A DNA stretch of 64,000 bases from Bacteroides acidifaciens (GCF_024623065.1 NZ_JANJZR010000013.1:16374-80373), one strand, 5' to 3'. Shown: positions 25,701 to 34,336, counted from the first letter of the stretch. Notes: generated from the letters alone by a model not told the origin. Translations and numbers: made by a program.

Positions 25701-26109
25701 GTTTGCCGGAAGAGGCATCCTGATTATTTTCCTTTTTTTCTTCATCGATGCGGTTATCATCCCTTTCATACTTCACGTTGCTCACATCAGTGTGCGTTGT
25801 GCCGCACCCGTACACCGGATAGAGCCCCTGCAATTCCCACTCTGTATTGCCATTATTATTATCCTTTGGCTTATAGACCACCATGCAGAAAGAATTTATA
25901 TCCTGTATGCTCTCTCCGTTGTCACCTCCCTCAACGGCACGGGTTTGAAGCTGCACCGAGGTTTCACGGTCGAAAGCAATAGTCACATGCATATTGGCTG
26001 TGCCTTCCACATATTCCTCCCAAGCAGTATCCCACTCATCTTCGCATGCCGCAAACAACAGCGCAACAAGCGGCAACAGCATGAATCTGGTTATATTATC
26101 GAGTCTCAT
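22711..26109 (-). CDS. Large fimbrial tip-type lipoprotein (DUF4906-like)
   Basis: An 1132-residue lipoprotein. The N-terminal signal ends in a lipobox with C22 (ALLFAAC). A TRAVEGG site around residue 57 resembles the arginine processing site of Bacteroidales fimbrillins. The N-terminal 450 residues read like a fimbrillin domain (INSFCMVVYKP, LIYGVANMGDLDG, LLRLASKITV), followed by long beta-rich, Ig-like segments and a C-terminal region with GYGRR, YWCERWLDNR and GFEGYENNASY. It is the last gene of the fimbrial operon, starting 2 bases after its neighbour ends. By size and position it is probably the tip adhesin or accessory pilin; the family assignment is from resemblance only. Confidence 0.65.
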   Translation of the reverse strand: MRLDNITRFMLLPLVALLFAACEDEWDTAWEEYVEGTANMHVTIAFDRETSVQLQTRAVEGGDNGESIQDINSFCMVVYKPKDNNNGNTEWELQGLYPVYGCGTTHTDVSNVKYERDDNRIDEEKKENNQDASSGKLEFDLKLHSGKYLIYGVANMGDLDGRDYSTPEQLKSIELEWKDGDAALNNQMFGVFSLEPDRNAYYSKKQEILVSAKTKTIHCWLLRLASKITVAFDGSELYDDVNVFIETITLKDIPRKCTLGMDNEPGKGLDGKKKEDREKVLMLGKTVTIQPPVESDGHIITPDNFIHVCNNAHKYMDGNTDSVLNTVHNHSSEHSLFFYENMQGEGKSKKQSQDGVKIDYPDWKENDDKSGWKDNKPFGTYIEVKGYYQCVARDGASLSSGPITYRFMLGQDTDKDYNAKRNTHYKLTLKLKGYANDYDWHIDYVTEPGLYIVSPQYISYLYNKKMMAHLRIVGEIDPDDPHIYATIVGNEKAELSEFPEGAKVGIAAEETDKDKIYWQPWGDGSEDFPTIPSGVVAPGTTTNDGPWNSFLSLRQTNVIKITPPGYGNAASHLVPESTDYNKTYWNKNDKGWRIYDLKNPEGDSSISKDGVYTVNHVGSEYVLVFPLYTRAKELVTKTGFTGNNPYFAHPRKMKVRFSAHMKGSDGYKWKHVYLDVIQVRRIENPKGVWRKAGSTEPFHVTLMRLPEQSNEQTVDYKSFKSVGKWSAEVVKGGDNIITLSTTPKGSGANNKPQHYMTRIEGESEHPIDFQINFNGSEGFAIVKVRYHNYTCEHDIFCRNGYGDVDINDDGIKWSSFNVHHFENGDEPVLTQSPIEGGSLFRRGSYIAILEENDGAIGTALSSYQVMMPDGSKTSKGWSEVAVTKAQEFWKIDSKKADSQRHIAAIEDYNTLISTYPDAVSGITGDDLDYKIKKAYGVVYADGATVVQSTFEDATGYNREKDGVESYKGMRGVVVYNRENHKQLFLPVGKTGYGRRKANNGAWAPAPKDPDGGLRYASRSEVMSGARKYTPLFYDLYKRPGAIYWCERWLDNRNENLGDPKSPYIQNTAPTGGSQIFNVRKSSALDINYFTMGFEGYENNASYNTPGNDTLTGFNNSDAAYIRTVTGRRKSSD

Positions 26110-26111
26110 AT

Positions 26112-27761
26112 CTATATCGTTACAAAAGGATTGTCAATCGGTTTTTTATCTTTGTCATAATACTGTTTTCCCGTTTCATCATAATAATAAAGAAGAACGC
26201 CCTCTTTATCTCTGATTAAAAGCCAGCCGGTATCAGGATCAGTATTGGAATACGGATTAGGTATCGGGACATTATTCCGGTTGTAATACTGATTATTCTT
26301 TACATCAAAATAGTACAGTATATTTCCAACTTTGTCTTTGACTATAATAAATCCCCGCTCATCGGTATTGTCATACGGATTGCGTATCTCGTTGTAGTTT
26401 TCATCGTAATACTTTCCCGTTTTCGCATCGTAATAATAAAGAAACTTCCCGGTATCCTCGTCACGTATGATAGACCAGCCTTTCACCGGATCTTTGCCCC
26501 AAAACGGATTGAGTATCGGCTGACGGTTCTCATTATAATATTGTCCAGTCTCACTGTCATACCAATAAGTGACATTCACGTCCTCATCGTACACCGGCAC
26601 CCAATTCGGATTGCGCAACAGACCGAAATCGGGTGTAAGCAGAACCTCGTCATACGGCACCATCTGTACCGTAACACATAACGGACTGGCGGCAAGCGAG
26701 AACTTATACCAATAATTGCGCAGAATATCGAACGGGTCATTCTGTTTCTTGCCTGCCGGAGGATCTATGTAATACTTGAAATCGATTTTGTACTGATTGT
26801 CATCGTCCTGAAACTTCACCACCAACTGCGTTCGCACTGCGCCACTGGAAAGGTTGTCATATTCGGGCACATACGCCAAATATCGCGTATCGCTCATTTT
26901 GGTGAGTGGCAGCCATTCGCTTACTACGGCACCGGCAACTACATGGGGGGTATTGACATAATCTTTGTCGTAATTGCCATGTACATAATCATTCTGTGAA
27001 ACGGCTCCTGTCGGTGCACAATAACCTTGGGTGTGATAACGGGAAAGTTTGACCCATTCAATGACCTGACCGGAAGCACGGGTCAACTCCAGTTCTACCT
27101 TGGCAACTGCACGAAGCAGATGTATAGTACCGATACGCGCCAAGTTGAGCGCATCGAAATTAAGTGTCATCGCGTTGGTAACGCCGTAGAGAGGAATCGG
27201 ATGCAAAGGAGAAGGGAAATTTCCGGATACATACTTATAGACACCCTTCTCGCAAACGTCAGCAATGGTCGTCTTTCCTTTGACTAACTCGAGGTTTTCA
27301 TAATTGTCATTTCCCCAGTTGGCAAGTGTCACGATTTTAACGGATTTACCCACAATATCATCCACCAAATCCTTATCTATACCTCCAAGCACGTAATAGC
27401 GTTTGGAGGAAGCAAGTGTGGCAGTGGGTACCACCGACTCCACCCTCACCCGACCTATATACTTATTGTCGTCAGTAAAGAACAGGAAACGAAAATTGTT
27501 GCCTGGGATATCGATATAATTCTCATATCCCTCTCCCGGATGATAGCCTCCCTCGGGAGTTCTTGCTGCACGTGTAGCCGGCGAAGCATCCGAACCGTCC
27601 ACCACAATATCAAGACCTACCTGACAAGCACCGACAGGCGCACTGACAACGGTCGTATTGTCATCGCTACCGCAACCGATGAACAGCAACGGAAACAATG
27701 CCACAAGCACCATTCTCAGGCAACGTGCCGGCAATAACAATATGTCGGTTTGCAAACTCAC
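26112..27761 (-). CDS. Fimbrillin-like lipoprotein with four C-terminal 42-residue repeats
   Basis: A 549-residue lipoprotein. C30 follows FPLLFIG, and M17 (27713) may be the real start because it gives an ordinary signal peptide. TRAARTPEGG near residue 63 resembles a fimbrillin processing site. Residues about 40-380 read as a fimbrillin fold (NFRFLFFTDDN, LLRAVAKVELELTR, NYWYKFSLA). Residues 386-549 (26115-26606) are four tandem units of 42, 42, 42 and 38 residues with a pattern of G-W, two aliphatics, R/K-D, G, L-Y-Y-Y-D, T-G, Y-Y-D/N and N-P-Y/F. The repeats recall WW domains but lack the second Trp. Such a tail is unusual for a fimbrillin, whose C-terminus normally donates a strand. Confidence 0.7.
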   Translation of the reverse strand: MSLQTDILLLPARCLRMVLVALFPLLFIGCGSDDNTTVVSAPVGACQVGLDIVVDGSDASPATRAARTPEGGYHPGEGYENYIDIPGNNFRFLFFTDDNKYIGRVRVESVVPTATLASSKRYYVLGGIDKDLVDDIVGKSVKIVTLANWGNDNYENLELVKGKTTIADVCEKGVYKYVSGNFPSPLHPIPLYGVTNAMTLNFDALNLARIGTIHLLRAVAKVELELTRASGQVIEWVKLSRYHTQGYCAPTGAVSQNDYVHGNYDKDYVNTPHVVAGAVVSEWLPLTKMSDTRYLAYVPEYDNLSSGAVRTQLVVKFQDDDNQYKIDFKYYIDPPAGKKQNDPFDILRNYWYKFSLAASPLCVTVQMVPYDEVLLTPDFGLLRNPNWVPVYDEDVNVTYWYDSETGQYYNENRQPILNPFWGKDPVKGWSIIRDEDTGKFLYYYDAKTGKYYDENYNEIRNPYDNTDERGFIIVKDKVGNILYYFDVKNNQYYNRNNVPIPNPYSNTDPDTGWLLIRDKEGVLLYYYDETGKQYYDKDKKPIDNPFVTI

Positions 27762-27788
27762 TTTATTTATCTGTTTTTGATAACTATA

Positions 27789-28856
27789 TTAAATTTCTGT
27801 TTTCTGATATACCATCTGCCACGAAAGAATCTTGATAACCGTTTTCACCCACTGTTTGTTCTTGTCGAGAAACAAGACCAGCGAGTAGTCGTCCTGACGA
27901 TCGAGAAACTCCTGATCCTCCATATCCGTGTGATGTCCTTTGAGCATCGTGAAATAATCGATAAGCGGAATGGATGCCACCACTTCGTTCAAATCGTTGC
28001 GGACTATCAGCCTCGGTTGGCGGTCGGTAAGCAGGCGTGCCACCGTAAATTCGGCAAGTGCCGCACTATGCGTACTCTCCGCACGTGTCTGTTCCCGGAT
28101 ATCGGAATCGGAGTCGGGTGTAGTAGTAGCCGACCCTTGGCTTACCGCCCAAGGATGATAACAGATATTCTCGGTGCCAATCAGTCGGTTATCCCAACCC
28201 AAATGGGCATTGTCGTCGACAATCGTGAACGAGAACTCCGATATATCCACCAAGTCACCGCTTAGATGTTGCAAAAGGACATGGATATCGTTCGTATCTT
28301 TTATCAAAGGCACAGTGAAAATGTGTGTTCCTTCCGTTGTGGGAAATTCCTGCGCCTCAAGCCGTCCATAATAAAGGCGCTTGATGTCCTGTTTTACGTG
28401 GCGTGCCGTGCCGCAGGACGTCTCGGTAGAGGTCTCCCCCACCATCAGGTGACACTGCAAATCTTCCTTGGCAACAGCATCGTTCACTTTGAAAGTGGAC
28501 GCATGTCCGTCGCCACACCAAGCCACAAGCGTGTAAGTGCCCGGTGCCACATCAACATCCATCATATATCCGGAACGACCGAGCACCTCCCCCGATTCGC
28601 GTTTCTGCCATACTACCTTGCCGGTATTGTCGTCAACCAAATAGAGAGTAACGTCGTTGACCTCATAAGGAAACGCATCACCCTGCTTCATGTGATAGGT
28701 ATACTCGAAACGTACCTTATAATAAGGGTCGCAATCACCCTCGTAGTCGTAGAGCAATTTATTGCACGATGTCAGCGTGACTGCCGATGTCAGCAACACT
28801 ACCAGAAGCGCCTTTGTCGCGGTAACTATGTCGGTTAATCGATTCACTGTTTTCAC
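27789..28856 (-). CDS. FimB/Mfa2-type fimbrial anchor lipoprotein
   Basis: A 355-residue lipoprotein with lipobox Cys C31 (AVTLTSC). The mature N-terminus YDYEGDCDPYYKVRFEYTYHM, followed by a DVTLYLVDDNTGKVV strand and APGTYTLVAWCGDGHAS, is typical of the FimB/Mfa2 family that anchors Bacteroidales fimbriae to the outer membrane and limits their length. It follows the major fimbrillin gene on the same strand after a 275-base gap containing a terminator-like hairpin, the usual order for mfa1 and mfa2. Confidence 0.88.
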   Translation of the reverse strand: MKTVNRLTDIVTATKALLVVLLTSAVTLTSCNKLLYDYEGDCDPYYKVRFEYTYHMKQGDAFPYEVNDVTLYLVDDNTGKVVWQKRESGEVLGRSGYMMDVDVAPGTYTLVAWCGDGHASTFKVNDAVAKEDLQCHLMVGETSTETSCGTARHVKQDIKRLYYGRLEAQEFPTTEGTHIFTVPLIKDTNDIHVLLQHLSGDLVDISEFSFTIVDDNAHLGWDNRLIGTENICYHPWAVSQGSATTTPDSDSDIREQTRAESTHSAALAEFTVARLLTDRQPRLIVRNDLNEVVASIPLIDYFTMLKGHHTDMEDQEFLDRQDDYSLVLFLDKNKQWVKTVIKILSWQMVYQKTEI

Positions 28857-28893
28857 GATTGATTATGATATTATTATGATTTTTCCCAAAAAG

Positions 28894-28913
28894 TGTCTGC
28901 CCCTGTGCAGACA
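28894..28913 (-). promoter_or_regulatory. Hairpin in the leader of the anchor gene
   Basis: TGTCTGC (28894-28900) pairs with GCAGACA (28907-28913), 38 bases before the FimB-type start. It has no T run, so it may affect translation or RNA stability rather than terminate. Confidence 0.45.
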
Positions 28914-29077
28914 TATATAATGGCGGACATTGCCCGCTCCTTGTTTCCTTGTTTAAAAGAAAACCATGTCCGGTTTTCTGTCTTTCAATTCTTCACGGCA
29001 CTTCATTTTCTTTAACCGGCAATGCCGAAAAACCGGTTCTCACCATCCGAACGAAACGGAAATAAACAATAATGAAG

Positions 29078-29122
29078 AAAGACAGGCACCTCTGACGCAA
29101 GCGCCTAAAGACGCCTGTCTTT
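29078..29122 (-). terminator. Intra-operon terminator after the major fimbrillin gene
   Basis: AAAGACAGGC (29078-29087) pairs perfectly with GCCTGTCTTT (29113-29122), 10 bases after the mfa1-type stop codon. Only a short T-containing stretch follows on the minus strand. Partial termination here would give much more major subunit than anchor and accessory subunits. Confidence 0.65.
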
Positions 29123-29131
29123 GTTATAAAA

Positions 29132-30967
29132 TTACAGTTCTACACTCTGATCAACAATTTTCCAAGAAAGGATATTGATAGTAGCATCCAAGTAGTATTT
29201 CTGTTCAGGAATTTCTGGGATAATTTCTTCATTAGGATCGAATACACCTGTACCGATGTTTTCAATCTTATTCAGTGTAATCCGATACCAGTGGTTACGA
29301 ACTACACCGTAACTACCTTCGATAATAACTTTCGTGTTTTCACCTTCAGTACCAAAGCCTGCCAAGTGTTCGATAGGAATGTTGTAGTACATCATACCTT
29401 TGGTGAATGCTTCGTCAGACAACAGCAGAGTTTCATCCAATGAATATCCGTCAAGAGCATCTTGAAGTGCCTTAATAACAGCTGCTGCATCAGTATATGC
29501 AGTGGAAACTCCCTCTTCTATATGGTAATATGTACCTGAGATTGTTGCTTTTTCGTTTGCAACCACTTTAATCATACCTTTATTGTCACCTTCTGTTACT
29601 CTTTTAAGATCCAACCAAGAAGGAAGTTCGGTAGCCTGTATGTACTTACCTTCATTTTCCGAATCCGCAACGTAGATATTGATTGGCTTGGATTTGTTAA
29701 TAGCATTGATCACATACTTCTTATAATCATCTTTTTTGAACAGCAAACCGTTGTGGCGGATAAGATCAAGTTCATTTCCATCTTTGTCGCAAAGCATTGC
29801 TCCAAGAAGAACTGAAGTTGCTTTTGCAGGATCTATTTTACCGTTTTTTGTAATGTTAGCAACTATATTGGTGTTTTCATTACAGTAAGCATAACCATTA
29901 TTATCTTTATTGCCGTCTACTGTATTCTTGAGATTTCCAAAAGTCGTATAATTCAAAGTCTTATTCTCCCCTTCAGTAACGATGGTTTTGTCATAAACAG
30001 TTGATTGTGCCCAGAAGCAACGGTAATCACCACTGTTATCCCAACTTGCAAACGGAGCAGTTTCCTTCCAACTATCTTTCAGTTGTTTTGACAGGTATGA
30101 ATCTTTTGTTGTAGCGCTCAATCCCCAATTGGAAAATTTCACATAGACTTCAGTTACACCCTCGTTTGGGTCAACCTGTCCATTTTCATTACCTGCAATA
30201 GTTACATTATTAAGTTTATAAAGTTTTTTGCCATCCTTGTCTGTTCCAACAGATGTCAAATTCTCACTAGTCTCAACTTGTACTTTTGCAGCAAGACGCT
30301 CTACGTAAACCTGTACAGCTCCACTTTCTGCTGCTTCAATTGGTTCAGGTTTGAATTGTGTAGACAGTATTTTGGTAGCATAATAAAAATTATTATTATG
30401 TTTTGTTTCATCGGTACCAAAATAGCTTGAGGTACTCATTACAAAACAATCAACAGTAGATGGGTCTTTACCTTCAACAGTTTCTGTATATGTATTGTAC
30501 CATTGTTTCAAAGATTGAGAAGTAGCTTCTATAGTAGGTTGTGCAGTAAATCCTTCCGCATTAATTACTGTCAACAGGTATTCCGGATAATTCTTCTCTG
30601 TTACACCACGGAGTACTATCACCGTATTTCCCTTAAATTCTACATTGTTTCCAGTGGACCCATGGTCTCCGTTATCATTACCACCGTTCCATACACTTGC
30701 TTTTCCAACAAATACTCCTTGAGCATCAAAGAAGAAGAACTGTGCATCCTTCACTGTGTGTTCTGATGCAATACCGTTTTCATAACCACCATCTGTAGCA
30801 CGTGTCATTGCGCTTGCATCCTGCAGACGGACGTTCAAATAAGCTTCACCGTTGGCAACACCTGGTAATGTTGTATTGTCTACCTCGGGAGCAATCTCAT
30901 CATTTGAGCAAGCTGCCATCAGGGCGATTGCTGCAAACCCTAAGAAATAGTTACTAATTTTCTTCAT
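29132..30967 (-). CDS. Mfa1-family major fimbria subunit
   Basis: A 611-residue fimbrillin precursor. The signal peptide ends in lipobox C20 (IALMAAC); a processing-type arginine site, MTRATDGGYENG, lies near residue 55. The N-terminal domain has the fimbrillin strand AQFFFFDAQGVFVGKAS and VERLAAKVQVE; the C-terminus ends in a beta strand, INILSWKIVDQSVEL, like the donor strand used in Mfa1-type polymerisation. A trypsin-like protease is expected to remove the N-terminal strand at the arginine after transport to the surface, allowing strand exchange between subunits. The gene lies between the DUF3868 gene and the anchor gene. Confidence 0.88.
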   Translation of the reverse strand: MKKISNYFLGFAAIALMAACSNDEIAPEVDNTTLPGVANGEAYLNVRLQDASAMTRATDGGYENGIASEHTVKDAQFFFFDAQGVFVGKASVWNGGNDNGDHGSTGNNVEFKGNTVIVLRGVTEKNYPEYLLTVINAEGFTAQPTIEATSQSLKQWYNTYTETVEGKDPSTVDCFVMSTSSYFGTDETKHNNNFYYATKILSTQFKPEPIEAAESGAVQVYVERLAAKVQVETSENLTSVGTDKDGKKLYKLNNVTIAGNENGQVDPNEGVTEVYVKFSNWGLSATTKDSYLSKQLKDSWKETAPFASWDNSGDYRCFWAQSTVYDKTIVTEGENKTLNYTTFGNLKNTVDGNKDNNGYAYCNENTNIVANITKNGKIDPAKATSVLLGAMLCDKDGNELDLIRHNGLLFKKDDYKKYVINAINKSKPINIYVADSENEGKYIQATELPSWLDLKRVTEGDNKGMIKVVANEKATISGTYYHIEEGVSTAYTDAAAVIKALQDALDGYSLDETLLLSDEAFTKGMMYYNIPIEHLAGFGTEGENTKVIIEGSYGVVRNHWYRITLNKIENIGTGVFDPNEEIIPEIPEQKYYLDATINILSWKIVDQSVEL

Positions 30968-31042
30968 GTTTTTTTTAATGTTTAGATGAATTACTATTGT
31001 TTTCTTTTCCCATTATTATTTTTTCCCTGTCTTTTTCCATTA

Positions 31043-32536
31043 TTATTTTTCTGTAGGCTGTATCAGGTATTTCACTGTCGGTTTCGCACGATGTTTCTTC
31101 AACAGTTCGAGTTGGCTGATTGCCACATCAAGTCCCTGTTCGGCAGCAGTGGTCATATACATCTGCGCACGTTCGAAGTCACCGTTGCGAGCCGCCAGCA
31201 CTCCGCGGGTATAAATAGCCTCCACCGAATCGCCGGAACGAGCCACATATCGGGCAGCCTCAACGAGATTGTTGCGCTTCATCATGATATTGGCGGCATT
31301 AAGGTTGGCTTCGTTGTTGTACGGGTATATCTCGACGGCTTTCATATAAGTAGCCTCATACTCCGGACTGTCCGGAGAATACGTTGCCGCTATGCGCGAG
31401 AAATCTACGGGACGGAGACGCTCGGGAGTTGTCCGGAAGACACGTTTCAGTTCGTCGATGTCGGCAAATGTACGTATGGAATATGTCACCTTATAATCCG
31501 AATGACGCAGCCACGGATAAACGGTCTTCAATATTACCGAATACTCTTCAGGGAAACGCCGTTTGATGGTAAGGTCTTTGGCATCCGGGTCCATATCGCT
31601 ACGTGCAATATCGAGTATTTCAGTACGATGTTCCAAACGGCACGTATCCAGCCATTCGATAAGCCCCTGCCAGTCTTCCGGTTCGAAGTCGGTGTGCATT
31701 ATCGACTGGTCGAAGTTGTAATGGCTCCGCACATACTCTTTCAATGTGGCGGTACGCCCCATGGCAAGTTCGATGTTATGTTTATAAGTTCCCTCGGGAG
31801 AGGCGAATCCTTTTATGCTGACCGATGTAATGGTGGCATCAGGATCGTTTTTCACTTTGTCGATGGACGCTATGATTTTGCCAATCTCTTTCGGATTGTT
31901 CATGTAGTCGGGCTTCAATTCGGTGCGGTCGACAACGAAAGTCACAAAAGCACGTCCCTCAGCAGACATCACCACCAGGCTATCGCCCACAATATTCACA
32001 TAACGGAAATCGGGATGAAACGGTTCGATCACGTAATTGAGTTCGGCAACCGGCGTGTCTCCCGCGTCTTCTATCGGGTCGCAACAAGTCTGCGTCTCTT
32101 CACGCATCACCACCAAACAACGCTGCATCCACGGCTGAAAACGGACTGTCTCGCGAAACGCCACCAGTTCGTCCGAACCGGCACGGACAAGTTTCTCGCC
32201 CGGCATAATATCCTTATTGCGCAGATGTGCATAATAACTGTTCTTTCCGGCAACGGTGATGGCCGGCAACCGGAGACTGTCGGCACTACCGATGGCACGA
32301 ATGACAGGTGTGAACACCACTTCACGGTCAAGTCCCGGCTTGATATGACGGGCATCGACATCGAAATGAATCAGGAGCTGCCCTTCACCACGACTGATAT
32401 TAATCTTTGAGACCTTGAACAATCTGCCGGAATGTGCCGATGCCGTCCCGACACATAACATCATCACAACAGCACAAACAATGCTATTTTTTAACATATT
32501 TACCTTCATAGTGTGGTGCATTTTATCAGAAAACAT
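31043..32536 (-). CDS. DUF3868/OmpA-like fimbrial locus protein
   Basis: A 497-residue exported protein. A signal peptide (MLKNSIVCAVVMMLCVGTASA) starts at residue 14; M6 or M10 may be the true start, since the listed ATG lies within the end of the upstream gene (11-base overlap). Residues about 30-150 match the DUF3868 style (KVSKINISRGEGQLLIHFDV). The middle has an OmpA-like peptidoglycan-binding flavour (TSVSIKGFASPEGTYKHNIELAMGRTATLKEYV), and the C-terminal part carries TPR-like helices. It accompanies DUF3575 genes in Bacteroidales fimbrial loci and probably links the assembly machinery to the cell wall. A 474-residue open frame on the opposite strand is only a shadow. Confidence 0.82.
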   Translation of the reverse strand: MFSDKMHHTMKVNMLKNSIVCAVVMMLCVGTASAHSGRLFKVSKINISRGEGQLLIHFDVDARHIKPGLDREVVFTPVIRAIGSADSLRLPAITVAGKNSYYAHLRNKDIMPGEKLVRAGSDELVAFRETVRFQPWMQRCLVVMREETQTCCDPIEDAGDTPVAELNYVIEPFHPDFRYVNIVGDSLVVMSAEGRAFVTFVVDRTELKPDYMNNPKEIGKIIASIDKVKNDPDATITSVSIKGFASPEGTYKHNIELAMGRTATLKEYVRSHYNFDQSIMHTDFEPEDWQGLIEWLDTCRLEHRTEILDIARSDMDPDAKDLTIKRRFPEEYSVILKTVYPWLRHSDYKVTYSIRTFADIDELKRVFRTTPERLRPVDFSRIAATYSPDSPEYEATYMKAVEIYPYNNEANLNAANIMMKRNNLVEAARYVARSGDSVEAIYTRGVLAARNGDFERAQMYMTTAAEQGLDVAISQLELLKKHRAKPTVKYLIQPTEK

Positions 32537-33101
32537 AGATTAAGTTGACTGCCGCTTTCGTTGGCCCTACGTAATTGTGGCTCTTGCCCGACTCCACTTT
32601 CTGACCGCATCCGGCACAATTAAACCGGTCGTAACGGGTATATGTCCATCCGAAGCCGATTTCCGCTTCGATGTTCCACCGGCGGTTCAACACCCAGTCG
32701 TAACCGTATGCAATGCCCGCTCCGACAAACCATCCTTGATAGCGCGAATCTTTCAATTTGCCGAAATCAGTACCCAGCATTTTGAAATCCATATCCAAAT
32801 GACCTATATTATATTGACCACCCAGCAAATGTGCTCCAAAGAAATGTCCTGCAAAAGGACGGCAAATCCAACGGCGCAATTCAGGTTGCAACACATAATT
32901 GCGCCACTGCTTTCTCCATAGATTAAAGATACCCGACACTTCCGCAGTCCAAAGTGGGGCAAGACGAGTCTCGATCGCAACATTCGCATTTGCTGTTGCA
33001 TCGTATAACAAGTTCGTTTTAATTACCGTTTTTTGCGCATTTGCTTCCGCCATAAACAGACAAACGAACATGAACAAACCTATAAACTTTTTTATTTTCA
33101 T
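32526..33101 (-). CDS. DUF3575 outer-membrane protein of the fimbrial locus
   Basis: A 191-residue protein with a signal peptide (MKIKKFIGLFMFVCLFMAEANA) and an amphipathic beta-rich body ending in aromatic VNLIYVF, as in small outer-membrane beta barrels. The KTNLLYDATANANVAIETRL start of the mature part is typical of DUF3575. The ATG at 33101 was preferred to the longer frame (33146), because it begins directly at the signal peptide. It is the first gene of the fimbrial operon; the DUF3868 gene overlaps its end. Such proteins precede fimA/mfa1-type genes in many Bacteroides loci, but their task is not established from sequence. Confidence 0.8.
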   Translation of the reverse strand: MKIKKFIGLFMFVCLFMAEANAQKTVIKTNLLYDATANANVAIETRLAPLWTAEVSGIFNLWRKQWRNYVLQPELRRWICRPFAGHFFGAHLLGGQYNIGHLDMDFKMLGTDFGKLKDSRYQGWFVGAGIAYGYDWVLNRRWNIEAEIGFGWTYTRYDRFNCAGCGQKVESGKSHNYVGPTKAAVNLIYVF

Positions 33102-33397
33102 TCCCCTGTTGCTTTTTAGAAACTTACAACATCCTAACACATACAATAAAACTTTTTTCCGAATCCAAATACTGTTTTATGAATCCTCTTTGTTTCCATT
33201 ACAAATATAATTTCGTTGCAAATATACGGCATTTAAAAAAAAAGTATACTTACATTAACATTCATTAAACTGCATTTATCTGTTTTTTAATTGTTTAAAG
33301 TATTATAAAATCAAAAAAATCAAAAATAAAAAAGAAAGATTAAAGAGATATATCAAGAAAAAATAGCATTTTTGTATTTAAAAATAAAGATTCGATT
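33102..33397. promoter_or_regulatory. Divergent promoter region between the fimbrial operon and nadK
   Basis: A 296-base AT-rich gap between divergent start codons. On the minus strand, two TATATTTG boxes (33202-33209 and 33219-33226) match TAnnTTTG and could start the fimbrial operon, but neither has a good -33 partner. No long inverted repeats were found, so there is no sign of a phase-variable invertible promoter. No clear -7 box was found for nadK. Confidence 0.45.
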
Positions 33398-34267
33398 ATG
33401 AAATTTGCAATTTTCGGGAATACGTATCAAGTTAAAAAATCCTTTCATGCCGCCAATTTATTCAGACTACTGAAAAAACGGGGAACGGAAGTCTGCGTAT
33501 GCAGGGAGTTCTACCAATTCCTGATTTCAGAGCATATGGAAATCGAAGCCGACCAATTGTTTGACGGCGATGATTTCACAGCCGACATGGTAATCAGTAT
33601 CGGCGGGGATGGCACTTTCCTGAAAGCTGCCCGCCGGGTAGGCAGAAAGGGGATTCCTATCCTTGGCATCAATACGGGACGTTTGGGCTTTCTTGCCGAT
33701 ATTTCTCCCGAAGAGATGGAAGAGACATTCAACGAGATTCAAGCCGGAAGATACAATGTTGAAGAACGCAGCGTGCTTCAACTTATCTGTAACGGCACCC
33801 ACCTGCAAGCATCTCCGTATGCTCTAAATGAAATAGCCGTACTCAAACGGGACAGTTCTTCAATGATCAGTATCCGTACTGCCATCAACGGTGCATTCTT
33901 GAATACTTACCAGGCCGACGGATTAGTGATTGCTACTCCAACCGGTTCAACAGCTTATTCGCTAAGTGTGGGCGGGCCGATTATGGTTCCTCATGCCAAC
34001 ACCATCGTCATTACTCCCGTAGCTCCGCACAGCCTTAATGTTCGCCCTATCGTCATACGTGACGATTGGGAAATCACGTTGGATGTGGAAAGCCGCAGCC
34101 ATAACTTCCTGGTCGCTATCGACGGCAACAGTGAAACCTGCAAGGAAACGACGCAACTCACTATTCGCCGTGCCGACTACAGCGTAAAAGTGGTGAAACG
34201 CTTTAATCACATCTTTTTCGATACACTTCGCAGTAAAATGATGTGGGGAGCGGACGGCAGAAGATAA
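33398..34267 (+). CDS. nadK: NAD kinase
   Basis: A 289-residue NAD kinase, which makes NADP from NAD and ATP. The [12 protein letters not shown] motif (around residues 68-79), [11 protein letters not shown] and [16 protein letters not shown] are the diagnostic family blocks. Length is normal. The gene faces away from the fimbrial operon. Its other neighbour beyond that operon is pdxJ, also oriented away, so pdxJ and nadK would be divergent neighbours if the 11-kb fimbrial segment were absent. Confidence 0.97.
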   Translation: MKFAIFGNTYQVKKSFHAANLFRLLKKRGTEVCVCREFYQFLISEHMEIEADQLFDGDDFTADMVISIGGDGTFLKAARRVGRKGIPILGINTGRLGFLADISPEEMEETFNEIQAGRYNVEERSVLQLICNGTHLQASPYALNEIAVLKRDSSSMISIRTAINGAFLNTYQADGLVIATPTGSTAYSLSVGGPIMVPHANTIVITPVAPHSLNVRPIVIRDDWEITLDVESRSHNFLVAIDGNSETCKETTQLTIRRADYSVKVVKRFNHIFFDTLRSKMMWGADGRR

Positions 34268-34336
34268 ACAGTCCTTTGGCTGAGGTCACTCCTGAATGCA
34301 AATTTCGTCAAGATTGATGAATCTGTATACCCCGTG

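Noticed and set aside
30986-32410. 474-codon open frame antisense to the DUF3868 gene
   Set aside because: The sense strand encodes a clear exported protein in a conserved locus; the antisense product has no signal, domain or start context.
33102-33397. Possible invertible (phase-variable) promoter of the fimbrial operon
   Set aside because: No inverted repeats of useful length flank the candidate -7 boxes and no site-specific recombinase gene is nearby.
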